A stretch of DNA of 30,423 nt, from the IMG/VR virus record IMGVR_UViG_3300031599_000028, positions 1-30,423 of that record; one strand, 5' to 3'. A program made the translations under genes and the position numbers. The notes under the pieces were generated by a model. The model worked only from the letters and a program-made list of their open reading frames with translations, had not been told where the DNA came from and ran no database searches. Of this stretch, positions 12,001 to 17,928 are shown piece after piece. Origin of the DNA: a virus. How positions within the stretch are numbered: position 1 is the stretch's first letter; the number at the start of each line of letters is the position of its first letter.

Positions 12001-13317
12001 TTAAATCCTGGATATAATATCCAACATGTAATTGATGCAGACGACACTAGGCAATATAAAATTGAAACATTCCAAGAACCAATTGGAGCAAATGCCGCTG
12101 GCGACATTAAAGTCTTTGTAGATGGAGTAGAAAAGTTTACTCCAAATGAATGGAGATTTGATATTGCTAATAGTCAAATAGTATTAGGTGATAATGTTGG
12201 AGAGCCAGGATCTGTAGTTGAAATATTTGCAATTACAGACGGCGAATATAGAATTAATGGTAAAATTGTTTCAATTGATACTACTCCTACAGCAGGACAA
12301 ACTGTAGAAGTATTCCAATTTTCAAATCACAATTTACTTGGAATAGAAAGAATTAACTATGATGTAGTCAGTAGGGCTGTATTAATAGCTGAAGATGTAC
12401 AAACAGTAACATATAACAGGCTAACAGTTGGCGAAATACCGTTAAGGAAAAAAGCAATAGATGCACAGTATGTTTGGGTAAGTGTTAATGGTGAATTATT
12501 AACTCCTAGCGTTGATTATTCAATAACTAATGATCAAATGAAAGTACAATTAGTAAGAACTCCGGCAGCTAATGATGTTATTGATATTATACACTTTTCA
12601 GAAAAGATAAGTACAGCAAAGTTTGCGTTTAGACAGTTTAAAGATATGTTGAATAGAACACACTTTAAACGTTTAGATAAAGAAGTTACTGCATTACGTG
12701 AAAGATTAGACAGTGACGATTTACGTATTGAAGTAGTTGACGGTTCTAGTTTATCAGTTCCTAGTAAGGGACAAAATCTTCCAGGAGTTATTTTTATTGC
12801 TGGAGAACGTATTGAGTATTTTGTTAAAGATGGTAATACATTAAAGCAGTTACGCAGAGGAACACTAGGAACAGGAGTAAAGTCTTCTTATCCAGTAGGA
12901 CAAAATGTGTTTGATCAGAACATAAGTAAAACTGTACCATATAAAGATATGACTCAATCACAAAGTTTTATTGCAACCGGGGATAATAGTACATTTATAT
13001 TAGGGTTTGATGTTGGAACATACAACGAAATTGAAGTATTTTCCGCAGGTAAGCGTCTTAGAAAGACAACATTACAGTCATTTAATCCAATAATTGCACT
13101 GGATAGTCCAGAAGGCGATATAACATTACCAAAAGAGTTTGAATTTAACTCTGGAAACAACAGTATTACATTAAGTGAGACACCGTTACTTAACACTAAA
13201 GTAACAGTTATTAAAAAAACAGGCCAAACATGGACAAGTACGGGAGAAATGTTAGGAGATGCTGAAAATTCAATTGCTCGATTCTTAAGAGCAGGCACTT
13301 CGGCGCTACCAGAATAA
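1..13317 (+). CDS. Giant virion structural protein (tail/baseplate-associated), 5' end probably outside window
   Basis: The frame is open from the first base. The first ATG is at 19, but it has no clear ribosome binding site and the six codons before it are open, so the true start is probably upstream. Residues below count from that ATG (4,432 aa). Visible parts: beta-repeat at 27-78; a Trp/Tyr-rich segment at 533-621 (PGFWRGAYMYAYGTDRP); CBM5/12-like modules near 855-898, 1112-1155, 1635-1660, 2245-2290 and 2297-2340; FG-GAP-like propeller blades between 1535 and 2625; Gly-Tyr beta repeats at 3021-3080 and 3385-3450; tandem VxVNGxxLxP-type repeats from about 3510 to the end. The end, ENSIARFLRAGTSALPE, resembles the C-terminus of giant structural proteins that I recall from marine T4-like phages. 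It is probably a host-contacting tail or baseplate component. The exact virion location is unknown. There is no enzyme motif, signal peptide or membrane segment. Confidence 0.85.
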   Translation, partial: PTKTRQMVIEQYDATATTLNNFQITAYEKAGNLNDLVVNVYVDNKLKVNLQDYEIDRTNGFATVRFIKDLTVDQVIKIKTHSLAKKTSKGYYEFPHNLERNPLNEDITEFTLGEVIDHVDTMIEDVQTFKGVYPGRSNLRDAGETDHFGKRFVKHSGPINVPLYHITNKDFNIVKAIKFSKNEYSRFKRKFLETANSLGYDGPTKQHVDKILNQLNKEKLKSEPFYFSDMLGYGDANRIEYTVLDAKTKTYPITSPFTLSSLSAKTISIYLNGIQLVHSKDYTFNTDGYVIISAVIAEDDIIEIYEYETTDGSFIAPTPTKLGLYPKYNPELTIDDGYRAISTNETGPFKLYGVETQTTKVHNGKVGWFYPLYTSEEEAIAADSDSSADTGSAHEHVFDGLSQIFYMPATAFNHAVQDDLTYEEYPIGIAMIRGHDGSYIKAYKDFRDNLLLDLERRIFNNIKVEYSKDLLNVDDFIGGEYKTNEFSRTEIDNTLAGDFNQWLRLVNGAEYTEHNFYDPNDSFTFNYATASTPLGNAMPGFWRGAYMYAYGTDRPNATPWEMLGLTMKPTWWETTYGPAPYSGDNLVLWRDLEEGRIKVPGKAEVVDTKYARPGLTKHIPVDSQGKLRSPRDSGFIRGFSRRDAINGWKFGDHGPVETAWRRSPEYPFAVLLAFLLNKPAKVMGLGFDVSRTKRNLVKQWVHSDTNKPIQLSTTKLPNTYKDDTRVLTCGLVNYIYNLVSSDVLSVYTDYKNNLLNLKNQLGFKVGGFTDTSKFNLILDSRSPTLQLERDGIFVPQESFKVFSNTSSPLEMVTYSGVSIERAGTGFIVRGYNNTTPSFEYYKPIPGSSKITVTVGGISEDTQEWAGSTFYERGMIVQYKSEFYRATKQVTSGTAFTIDGFVKLDELPITGGRTAFFFKDFDNTEVYKLQYGTKLKNTQEVVDFMLGYNARQKVLGFTFNEVDSFNKKVENWENTAREFMFFTTQGWSAGTIITLSPGASKIQFDRDFVVVDNLYDKFYDYSILKADGQPLQADFNGLIRDGNSFGLAVGDTNDGLYHITLPLVQKEHVVLLDNKTAFSDIIYEPKSGYRQDRIKVAGYRTDEWNGGLNLPGFLYDEAIITDWTQWKDYKIGEIVKYKQFYYTAKNNVPGSKDFQAIVWLQLNEKPTPELTANMDYKANQFTDFYDLDSDGFDDEQQRLAQHLIGYQKRQYLANIINDDVSQFKFYRGFIAEKGTMNSLTKLFESLGDGTNSALDFYEEWAIQTGRFGATSSIKQVEYSLKEELMTETPQAFELLNTLPSTNYDKVYRILPNDVYDKEQDYDHAPFPTKAISSADEYIKTGGYVSEKDVSFVAGSIPELSLGDVNSIKLGEYIWIIETGKDTWSVYQIVPVSCNIVAATVRTDKLSTDGMRLIDLELDTWADIPGDGIRPLIVESDVIGALGAEAFKLNGLYAVDKDGINLSTVTIKADVNVEVEDFLDESYQVVKFRPVRKTSIDDLNVSRYTMYDKQRIWIDSYKNDWAVFENNPVYKTNQTLFNPSEFDSTAQQFSKSVTITRDNNNVFVAAPGDGTGKVTHYKRTNEKNNLVLDDVIEIASDDTLLSIATSSRFGESVSVSPDGEYLAIGIPNASGVKTKFKSVFDKTQTYTKGDIVKYRESLWKANREVLPEIASQPFTTFDTYVNLAASADADSTTLQLLVAGDPGLANNTVDHMLVRAPKDMYLGTSPGDTLSLYWNQRSFAYPTLTNYQPFGGAITEITGNFITGTHTIQHKVDHILFITTFVTLPTVGQTVTTTTGSATVCYVGTKLDSAVVYLKDTNGIFSVSDELFIDETIFVGFYTEASTYNTSEAVDGFWYIATGFQYSNAGTYYDTGRGLVYADARLASSVRTLNTYSNIQQSVGDIGSYVNNKNRASYIAQLSYRGDPGGTEADQLSNKWIVRGSKSFTDTLSISDEAEFRVYNLDNRDIDVTTSGFTFDILNKKQTVVDLWDGYIDFTYDEFDFAGNVFEPVIGDIISDVQIPNDGQGGLAITTQTTSTAEVMFYRRNFNSVRVYVKTLSGTWSQLTNIGKYSIQRNANTVARGIADVGRVMGTVADVDNDISVGTSVIGKLIVFAHSSQFGIVATPEIIDEEYWFFNENTEQGISRLPNPPYSLNKDYTQVFHIAANAAGTASPNDAGAVGIYRRRDDGMYTRQYLITSEHETANRKFGKKVKLVQKGNYYTLAVSSEGLGTRNDPGSIEIYRHGFKKSRADSYKGPYQLTSYALGDIVLHQDEYYECIKTAGTLNFVTDPVYWENISWKNGKDSNYRGEWDNTYRYEKDSVVAYNDVLYKAKTNIAAAAAWDTALWGTLTSNIDYIGMLPNRTAKTFYGEEIFDPIQNIQQFSKDFDLSADGDVLITTSEQIKTDSSRDIAIVVYREVGDKFQFSQIITEANTLNGFADKISLNPQGTKIAVSSPLRDTTRINQGVVFIYNQDTNGIFGTVTNAQLGITTASQVLLPPQDEESEKFGYNVEFGTGTLAVSSLNGDQKIDTRFDTYEKTLTDSYQLDATSTKKEVRTTFDNKFTSFKNIKIDKGVVYLYETLGNDVTQSEVITYPLVETNFGEYIYIEDNHVYIGMPQQYSDTVRGGLVDFRKLPSSTAWKQIRSSVTPVDVDKIKGTFLYNKKSNQIITYVDFIDPVQGKIAGIAEQEIAFKTRYDPAFYNTGQVVDDNVDPNRHWAENYVGKVWWNIEAARFAHPYQGTTNFQKNTWNTQLEGSVINVYEWVESKFLPDTWDGFADTDEGLAQGISGISLHGNEKYTTRLIYDNVSKSFSSLYYFWVENKKTVPAIRNRKLSIRNIAALIADPQSQQYRYVSLLSKDKFLLTNCNDLIVNDDVVLNIKYTNDSIDKQRQNQHNQYQILSKGLDTSIPNTDIQRKWFDSLVGFDVKSRAVPNVDLPVKSRYGVQDRPRQGMFVNRFEALKQFIERVNIVCNQNLLADEYNLDALSKKEPVPTLLSGEYDHKISTYSEITFISTSKVTPAKLTPVVLNGKITRVDIVESGRGYKVAPKIKFVGVGVDAEIKLTIDTLGKITSAVVENQGTGYNESTTISVRRYSVLVESDSTVFNKWSLYSWNETDGKWFRRSIQDYDVTQFWDTVDWYATGYNQFTEVDSIIAGSYLLTSLENSIGNVVKISSVGVGGWLLLEKVADEDTEDYTVNYKTIGRQNGTVQFNDKLYDYGKNTVGFDNRSFDSFFYDNTPSKELRIILEAIRDNIFVGTLAVEYNELFFASLRYVLAEQIGADWLFKTSFVKAKHNLGPLYQDVTFNNNNLANYEAYINEVKPYSTNIREFVSNYANTEPTNSSVSDFDLPPEYNKANKAIEPSGAQVINGVIVSAPNSSQIYPRKHWADNNAYQIKEVKISNPGSGYTYAPTVKIVSSEGTGATARAYLGYGKITKIEVLTPGTGYIQSPVVTIEGPQLEGSINAAASAILGNGVVRSPKIVSKFDRVSGKVYYSSLEQVVTLEGTGTQIVYNLEWPMDLSNSKVQVWIGKDNTTLVEKLRSEYTYKNVENTTAGYTREQGRITFTTPPTNTYKIKIKYFRPISLLNAEDRINFAYSPGANMYGKELQQLMTGVDYGGVQVRSFEFDKPSGWDTQGWYSDSWDTFDNTFEDEVFYSDGSTNAVQLTKPLANGIMYNFYLNGVRIDDPNYDASTLNDNPTAITTSIIGDGVTQVLDLETMGIRVLPSDVLVIRKTTSDGSVLPDAESYDTALTGGDLAYSTATGIKSEDIIVDGDGFVTPTTSGGPEELVPGQVNDTLDLKVFTRDSAGQGLIHSQSYIMGNTLTYSLDVIPRTSAAVIVKVNNIILNPTQYTINWASNSVTLNASSEGDELNIIAMAQGTQKVLDFGQGVSVAGQADYLTTVDWQKDVSVFVSVNGVATDVQIFNSEDSGAPIAKVGIRFTTPRVSSGEVIHYTVFSDKTKVNYSQVSKDTFTATGSSSQFTLSSTPFYSLPNEHNIIVKIDNKILNPGYNIQHVIDADDTRQYKIETFQEPIGANAAGDIKVFVDGVEKFTPNEWRFDIANSQIVLGDNVGEPGSVVEIFAITDGEYRINGKIVSIDTTPTAGQTVEVFQFSNHNLLGIERINYDVVSRAVLIAEDVQTVTYNRLTVGEIPLRKKAIDAQYVWVSVNGELLTPSVDYSITNDQMKVQLVRTPAANDVIDIIHFSEKISTAKFAFRQFKDMLNRTHFKRLDKEVTALRERLDSDDLRIEVVDGSSLSVPSKGQNLPGVIFIAGERIEYFVKDGNTLKQLRRGTLGTGVKSSYPVGQNVFDQNISKTVPYKDMTQSQSFIATGDNSTFILGFDVGTYNEIEVFSAGKRLRKTTLQSFNPIIALDSPEGDITLPKEFEFNSGNNSITLSETPLLNTKVTVIKKTGQTWTSTGEMLGDAENSIARFLRAGTSALPE
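4621..7890 (+). other. FG-GAP-like beta-propeller region inside the giant protein, interrupted by a ~500-residue insertion
   Basis: Within residues 1535-2625 of the giant protein a pattern recurs: FGxxVxxxxxGxxLAVxxP followed by GxVxIY. Examples are FGESVSVSPDGEYLAIGIP (near 1599), FGKKVKLVQKGNYYTLAVSS (near 2196), FSKDFDLSADGDVLIT (near 2372), GFADKISLNPQGTKIAVSSP (near 2428), FGYNVEFGTGTLAVSS (near 2497) and FGEYIYIEDNHVYIGMP (near 2590). The blade near 1599 lacks its GxVxIY half. A lone half (GAVGIYRRRDDG) appears near 2168 after unrelated sequence with a CBM-like module. FG-GAP repeats are known from integrin-alpha-type propellers. Blade count (about 7-8) and the split-blade reading are inference. 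Confidence 0.55.
10171..13317 (+). repeat. Protein-level tandem beta repeats in the C-terminal third of the giant protein
   Basis: Roughly seven degenerate units repeat the plan 'VxVNGxxLxPxxxYxxxxxxIxxxxxPxxGDxIxIxxF'. Readable cores are FYLNGVRI, VKVNNIILNPTQYTI, VSVNGVATDVQIF, VKIDNKILNPGYNI, VFVDGVEKFTPNEW, WVSVNGELLTPSVDYSI and EVFSAGKRLRKT. The same plan occurs once near the N-terminus (VNVYVDNKLKVNLQDYEI). Such units are common in phage tail-fibre and needle-like proteins, as T7 gp17-type N-terminal repeats. A Gly-Tyr pair (NPGSGYTYAPTV, TPGTGYIQSPVV) lies at the start of the stretch. The repeats are too diverged to be seen as DNA repeats. Confidence 0.6.
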
Positions 13318-13320
13318 ATA
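13313..13320 (+). promoter_or_regulatory. T4-type late promoter-like octamer AATAAATA
   Basis: AATAAATA matches 7 of 8 positions of the T4 late promoter TATAAATA. It overlaps the stop codon of the giant gene and lies 16 bases before the ATG at 13337. T4-like phages recognise this element with a phage late sigma factor. A+T-rich DNA makes chance matches likely, but two other inter-gene gaps have similar octamers. Confidence 0.45.
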
Positions 13321-13336
13321 CAGTATAGGAATTAAC

Positions 13337-13939
13337 ATGAACGATAATATGCAAGATAAAAATGGAGTACTAGTTCAAGGACATATAAAAATCTTTGATC
13401 CTAAGTCAAAAGAAGTATACGTTGAAAAACGTAACGCAATTCATTATGAGAATATGAGTATTGCATTAGCAGAAAGTTTAAGCAATGCAGGTGCTGGATT
13501 TATATATGAAATGAGTTTCGGCAACGGCGGCACATCAGTTGATCCAACTGGTATTATTACATATCTTACACCTAATAGTACAGGAACCAACGCTAGTTTG
13601 TATAACCAAACATATACTAAAGTAGTTGATGAAAGAAGTGTTAACAATACAGATGCTGCTAGAAATAAAACAGAAACACGCCATGTAAGTGGAACAAACT
13701 ATACTGATATACTAGTTTCATGTTTATTAGATTACGGTGAACCAAGCGGGCAAGAAGCATTTGATAATGCAACTGATCCTGATAATTCTTATGTTTTCGA
13801 TGAACTAGGATTAAGAAGTTATAGTGCGAGTGGCACAGGGCGCCTTATTACACACGTAATTTTTCATCCTGTACAAAAATCATTGAACAGATTAATACAA
13901 ATTGATTATACTGTTCGTGTACAGAGTTTAGCGGGTTAA
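13337..13939 (+). CDS. Virion structural protein, 200 aa
   Basis: It starts at ATG 13337 with AGGA six bases upstream. The N-terminus (GHIKIFDPKSKEVYVEKRNA, then IHYENMS) and the following FGNGGTSVDPTG match a family that I recall recurring beside tail-fibre genes of marine T4-like phages, usually annotated only as virion structural or hypothetical. The C-terminus, residues 160-200, reads as alternating beta strands (HVIFHPVQKSLNRLIQIDYT). There is no enzyme motif, coiled coil or membrane segment. It lies 19 bases after the giant gene and 11 bases before the first fibre gene. A tail or baseplate accessory role fits the context, but the specific position in the virion is not known. Confidence 0.8.
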   Translation: MNDNMQDKNGVLVQGHIKIFDPKSKEVYVEKRNAIHYENMSIALAESLSNAGAGFIYEMSFGNGGTSVDPTGIITYLTPNSTGTNASLYNQTYTKVVDERSVNNTDAARNKTETRHVSGTNYTDILVSCLLDYGEPSGQEAFDNATDPDNSYVFDELGLRSYSASGTGRLITHVIFHPVQKSLNRLIQIDYTVRVQSLAG

Positions 13940-13950
13940 GGGGATAATAC

Positions 13951-16011
13951 ATGGCATATGCAATTAGTTATACAGACTCTGTAAACAAAGGTAATATTAC
14001 CGTTGAAGATAATACTATTAACACAGAGACTACACTAAGTCTACCTGGTAGATTTACAACGGCGTATGGCCAAGCAATTAGTGAAAATTTCTTACACTTA
14101 TTAGAAAATTTTGCTAATAGTACTGAACCTTTACGCCCAGTTGAAGGGCAATTATGGTACGATACAACAACAGGTGTTGATCAACTTAAAATTTATGATG
14201 GAACATTTTGGCAAGCTGCAGCAGGACTTAAAAAAGCAACGTCTGAGCCAGCAGTTGCAAATAGTAGCGCCGGAGATTTATGGGTAAACACAGGTAGTCA
14301 GCAGTTATATTTGTTTACAGGTTCTACATGGGTATTAGTTGGTCCAGAGTTTACTGATGGATTACTTACAGGTACAAAATCAGATGCATTGGTTGGTACA
14401 GACAACTTAACATATAAAGTACTTTCGATCAAAGTACAAGATAAAACGGCATTTATTATTAGTGACCGGGCATTTATACCTAAGACTGCTATCACAGGAT
14501 TTACAACTGGTATCAAAGCAGGAATGAATGTTAGTTCAACTGCACTTTTTGGTACTGAATTACTAAAATATTACGGAACAGCAGAAAAAGCAGATGCACT
14601 AGTTGTTGGAACAACTACAGTTCCTGCAGCAAACTTTGTTAGAACTGACCAAACATCAACATCAAACTTTGATTTAAAAATTAAAAATAATGGTGGTGTT
14701 GTTATTGGTACAGGCGGACAATTAAGTATAGGAGTTGATGGAGAGCAAGGTGTTATACAACATAATACTAGTGGTTCTAACATTGATTTTAGGCTTAGAA
14801 GCGGAACATCAACTCCTACAGTAATGCGTATTGATGCAAGTGGCAAAGTAGGAATTAATAATAGTGCTCCAGAACAAGATCTTGATGTAGCTGGCAATGT
14901 AAAAGTTACACCTAAATCAGGTGTTGCAGGATCAGGGTATTTACAAGTTACTAGCACAACTAATTCTACAAGCATTAGCACAGGAGCAATTATTACATCA
15001 GGCGGCGTAGGTGTTGCACTAAATGCATATATTGGTGGTAATGTTGATATTGGTGGTATATTACAAACAGGTAATATTTCTCCAGATGTAGGATCATCAA
15101 GAAATATTGGTACGCTAATTAACAAATATGATAACATTTATGCTAATACATTCTTTGGAAATATGCAAGGCAATGTTAGTGGTACAGTAAGTGGAAGAGC
15201 TGGGTCAGCAGATAAATTAGCAAGTGCTACAACGTTTGCAGTAGGTGGTGATGTTGAAGCAGCAAGCTTTGAATTTGATGGGCAAACCGGCGGCAGTACA
15301 AAGACATTTAATATGTCTATTGCAAACACATTTATTTCTAGTAAGACGGTTACATATGATGCTGCAAACTCCGATGAATTAATTATAAACAGACCTACAG
15401 GGACAACTGGTGTTTTTAGAATTACAAAAGCTAATTTTATAAAATCTATACCGTTAAACCCAATTGGAGCAATGATGGCTTATGGTGGTACAACTTCCCC
15501 ATTAGGATGGGTATTTTGTGATGGATCAGAAGTTAGAAAATCAGACTATAATGATTTATGGTTAACAATTGGATTTAACTTTAAAGATGCTTCACTAATT
15601 AGTGACTCTGGAGTTAACTTTTTTGCATTGCCAGACATGCGTGGTAGATTTCCATTAGGATTGGATAACATCGGCGGAGCAAATGCAAATAGAGTATCTG
15701 ATAATACAGCAAAAACAATTGGTGGAGCATCAGGCTCCGAAACAACAGCAATTGCTGTTGCTAACTTACCAGAACACGAACATGATATGGAAGGCGATAG
15801 CGGAACACAGTATTATGCAACAAGAGTTGGTACTGGTACACCGACTGATAGTGGTGCAATTCAATTATCAATTACTTCAGGTACACAAGGTACACAAGGT
15901 TTAGCTTCTAGTGGTGGCATTAAAACAGCGGCAACATTAGGAACATCATTGAATACTATTGATCCTTACTTAGCTCTTAACTATATTATCTATACTGGAG
16001 TCACAACATGA
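13951..16011 (+). CDS. Tail fibre protein with C-terminal phage tail-collar domain
   Basis: AAGGGG, overlapping the previous stop, sits seven bases before ATG 13951. Residues 1-250 are the module shared with the next two genes: YGQAISENFLHLLENF, then two copies of a GxLW.xT...L..Y/F.G..W motif (about 66-87 and 107-132). Residues near 310 carry the fibre-type phrase DLDVAGNVKV, and a segment with SSRNIGTLINKYDNIYAN follows. From about 499 the protein is a phage tail-collar domain: PIGAMMAYGG, LGWVFCDGSEV, PDMRGRFPLG near 560, HEHDMEG near 608 and a DPYLALNYIIYTG end. Collar domains are known in T4 gp12-type short fibres and related adhesins, and often end in a receptor-binding head. Role: trimeric fibre contacting the host (inference). 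It overlaps the next gene as ATGA. Confidence 0.85.
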   Translation: MAYAISYTDSVNKGNITVEDNTINTETTLSLPGRFTTAYGQAISENFLHLLENFANSTEPLRPVEGQLWYDTTTGVDQLKIYDGTFWQAAAGLKKATSEPAVANSSAGDLWVNTGSQQLYLFTGSTWVLVGPEFTDGLLTGTKSDALVGTDNLTYKVLSIKVQDKTAFIISDRAFIPKTAITGFTTGIKAGMNVSSTALFGTELLKYYGTAEKADALVVGTTTVPAANFVRTDQTSTSNFDLKIKNNGGVVIGTGGQLSIGVDGEQGVIQHNTSGSNIDFRLRSGTSTPTVMRIDASGKVGINNSAPEQDLDVAGNVKVTPKSGVAGSGYLQVTSTTNSTSISTGAIITSGGVGVALNAYIGGNVDIGGILQTGNISPDVGSSRNIGTLINKYDNIYANTFFGNMQGNVSGTVSGRAGSADKLASATTFAVGGDVEAASFEFDGQTGGSTKTFNMSIANTFISSKTVTYDAANSDELIINRPTGTTGVFRITKANFIKSIPLNPIGAMMAYGGTTSPLGWVFCDGSEVRKSDYNDLWLTIGFNFKDASLISDSGVNFFALPDMRGRFPLGLDNIGGANANRVSDNTAKTIGGASGSETTAIAVANLPEHEHDMEGDSGTQYYATRVGTGTPTDSGAIQLSITSGTQGTQGLASSGGIKTAATLGTSLNTIDPYLALNYIIYTGVTT

Positions 16012-17873
16012 GCTATCAATTAAATAAAACAGACGGCACACTACTTACATCATTAATTGACGGGCAAATTGATATAGCCAGTACTAACCTTACGTTAGTA
16101 GGTAAAAATTATACCGGGTACGGCGAAGCATTTAATGAAAACTTTATTAAATTATTAGAAAATTTTAGTAATACAGCTGCACCTAGTACTCCATTAACAG
16201 GACAACTATGGTGGGACACTACTAACGCTAGATTAAAGGTATATGACGGAACAATATGGAAAGCCAGCGGTGGTCCATTTGTACAAAATACACAACCTAC
16301 AATGGTTGCAGGTGATTTATGGATTGATAATTTAAACAATCAGCTGTATGCATTTGATGGATCTGACACAGTCTTAGTTGGCCCGCAATATACATCTACA
16401 CAAAAGAAAAGTGGCTTTGAAATTAGCCAAATATTAGATAATCAAAGTAGATCAAGAACAGTAGCTTACCTTTATATAGGCGGTACACTATCAGCAGTAT
16501 TAAGTTCGCTACAATTTACGCCTACTTATGCTCAAAGAATAATAGGACTAGTTACAGCTACTAACACAGATGGTATTATATACGAAGGCATTAATATTAT
16601 TAATGCTGCAACATTTAAATGGCACGGTGTTGCAAATAGTGCATTAGGACTTACAGACGCTGCTGGACTTACTAAAACAGCTGATCAGTTTTTAGCGTCA
16701 AACGCTAATGATGTTACTACAGGTGCATTAACTATTCAAAACTCCGGTGGATTAACAATTGGACTTTCGCAAAATAATGTACAAAAAGTTATTGGTGAAA
16801 GATTTTATGTTGAAAATCAGTTACTGGATCACGATTTAAGTTTAAGAGTACGTTCAAATAAGTTTAACTCACTTATTGTTGATGCTGTATATGTAGATGC
16901 AAGTACAGCAAAAGTTGGTATATTTACAACTAATAGATTACCAATATATACACTAGATGTTGAAGGCGATATTAGAGCTACAGGTAATTTAATTGTAGAA
17001 GGTACATCAACTACAATTGATACAGTTACATTAAGAGTTGAAGATAAAAATATTGAACTAGGATACCAGTCAGATAGTACCGGCGGCGATGATGCAGGTG
17101 CAGAAGGCGGCGGAGTCACACTACTATCAACTGATTCAGATAAAACAATGAAATGGGTAGGTAGTACAGATGCCTGGACGTTTAATAAAAATATTGATAT
17201 ATCTGATGCAACAAAGACAATTAAAATTGGCGGACAAACTAAATTAACAAATACTAGCTTATCAAATATTTTATATGCTGATGAGCTAACTAGACTAGGA
17301 ACACTTACAGCATTACAAGTAGATTCAATTAATATTAACGGTAATACTATAAGCAACAGTGCTTCTGTAATTAATATTACAGCAACAGGTGGAATAAATC
17401 TTACACCAGGTGGTACTGTAGCGTTTACTGGAGCACCTCGAATATCTGGTGTTGGAAATCCTACAGATATACAAGACGTTTCAACAAAATCTTATACAGA
17501 TACAGAAATTGCAAATGAAACTATTGTAATGGGATTTGACGTTACTGGATTAGGCACAGGATCGACATTACAAGCAGCAGTAGCAGGGTACTTAAATGAT
17601 TTATATCCTGCTGCAACTATTAATACTAATAAACAAGCAAAATTACATTGCACTTCGTATGCTAATGCAACAGCTAGTGGTATTGATGTAAACTCGGCAA
17701 AAACAATTAGTTACATAGCTGTAGATTCAAACGGAACACAAAACGAATCAGTAGTACAAGACATTGTATTTGCTGGTGCAAGTGGTAACGTTTCATTATC
17801 TGCAACACGTAGTTTGATGAGATATCAGTCAAACGGAACAGCATGGGAGTGGCAGGCAACAACTGCTTATTAA
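16008..17873 (+). CDS. Tail fibre protein, second of three tandem paralogues
   Basis: The ATG at 16008 overlaps the preceding stop (ATGA), with GGAG seven bases upstream. The N-terminus repeats the shared module: YGEAFNENFIKLLENF, then GQLWWDTTNARLKVYDG (about 65-84) and GDLWIDNLNNQLYAFDG (about 103-128). Residues 327-353 (NLIVEGTSTTIDTVTLRVED) followed by a Gly-rich stretch and MKWVGSTDAWTFNKNIDI (about 380-400) form a segment that I recall from many marine phage fibres. The C-terminal 120 residues, after DVSTKSYTDTEI near 490, are different from those of its two neighbours and I cannot assign them. It is most likely a structural fibre or fibre-linker protein with its own tip. No enzymatic motif is visible. 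Confidence 0.8.
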   Translation: MSYQLNKTDGTLLTSLIDGQIDIASTNLTLVGKNYTGYGEAFNENFIKLLENFSNTAAPSTPLTGQLWWDTTNARLKVYDGTIWKASGGPFVQNTQPTMVAGDLWIDNLNNQLYAFDGSDTVLVGPQYTSTQKKSGFEISQILDNQSRSRTVAYLYIGGTLSAVLSSLQFTPTYAQRIIGLVTATNTDGIIYEGINIINAATFKWHGVANSALGLTDAAGLTKTADQFLASNANDVTTGALTIQNSGGLTIGLSQNNVQKVIGERFYVENQLLDHDLSLRVRSNKFNSLIVDAVYVDASTAKVGIFTTNRLPIYTLDVEGDIRATGNLIVEGTSTTIDTVTLRVEDKNIELGYQSDSTGGDDAGAEGGGVTLLSTDSDKTMKWVGSTDAWTFNKNIDISDATKTIKIGGQTKLTNTSLSNILYADELTRLGTLTALQVDSININGNTISNSASVINITATGGINLTPGGTVAFTGAPRISGVGNPTDIQDVSTKSYTDTEIANETIVMGFDVTGLGTGSTLQAAVAGYLNDLYPAATINTNKQAKLHCTSYANATASGIDVNSAKTISYIAVDSNGTQNESVVQDIVFAGASGNVSLSATRSLMRYQSNGTAWEWQATTAY

Positions 17874-17884
17874 TCAAATGATTA
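17871..17884. other. Perfect inverted repeat TAATCA-AA-TGATTA over a stop codon
   Basis: A 6-base inverted repeat with a 2-base spacer includes the TAA stop of the second fibre gene. As RNA it gives at most five A+T-rich pairs and has no following T-run, so it is not a good terminator. It could be chance, or a protein-binding palindrome next to the late-like octamer five bases downstream. Confidence 0.25.
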
Positions 17885-17888
17885 AAAC

Positions 17889-17896
17889 GATAAATA
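17889..17896 (+). promoter_or_regulatory. T4-type late promoter-like octamer GATAAATA
   Basis: GATAAATA matches 7 of 8 positions of TATAAATA. It sits in the 55-base gap before the third fibre gene, 32 bases before its ATG, the right distance for a short leader carrying the AGGGG ribosome binding site at 17916-17920. Confidence 0.5.
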
Positions 17897-17928
17897 ACAT
17901 AAGTACAGTACTATTAGGGGTTACATAG

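Noticed and set aside
14571-15137. 188-codon antisense open frame under the first fibre gene
   Set aside because: It lies wholly opposite a well-supported gene, has low-complexity Pro/Leu/Val-rich translation, and has no ribosome binding site or known motif.
16829-17356. 175-codon antisense open frame under the second fibre gene
   Set aside because: Same pattern: a complement of Thr/Asn/Gly-rich fibre sequence with no independent coding signal.
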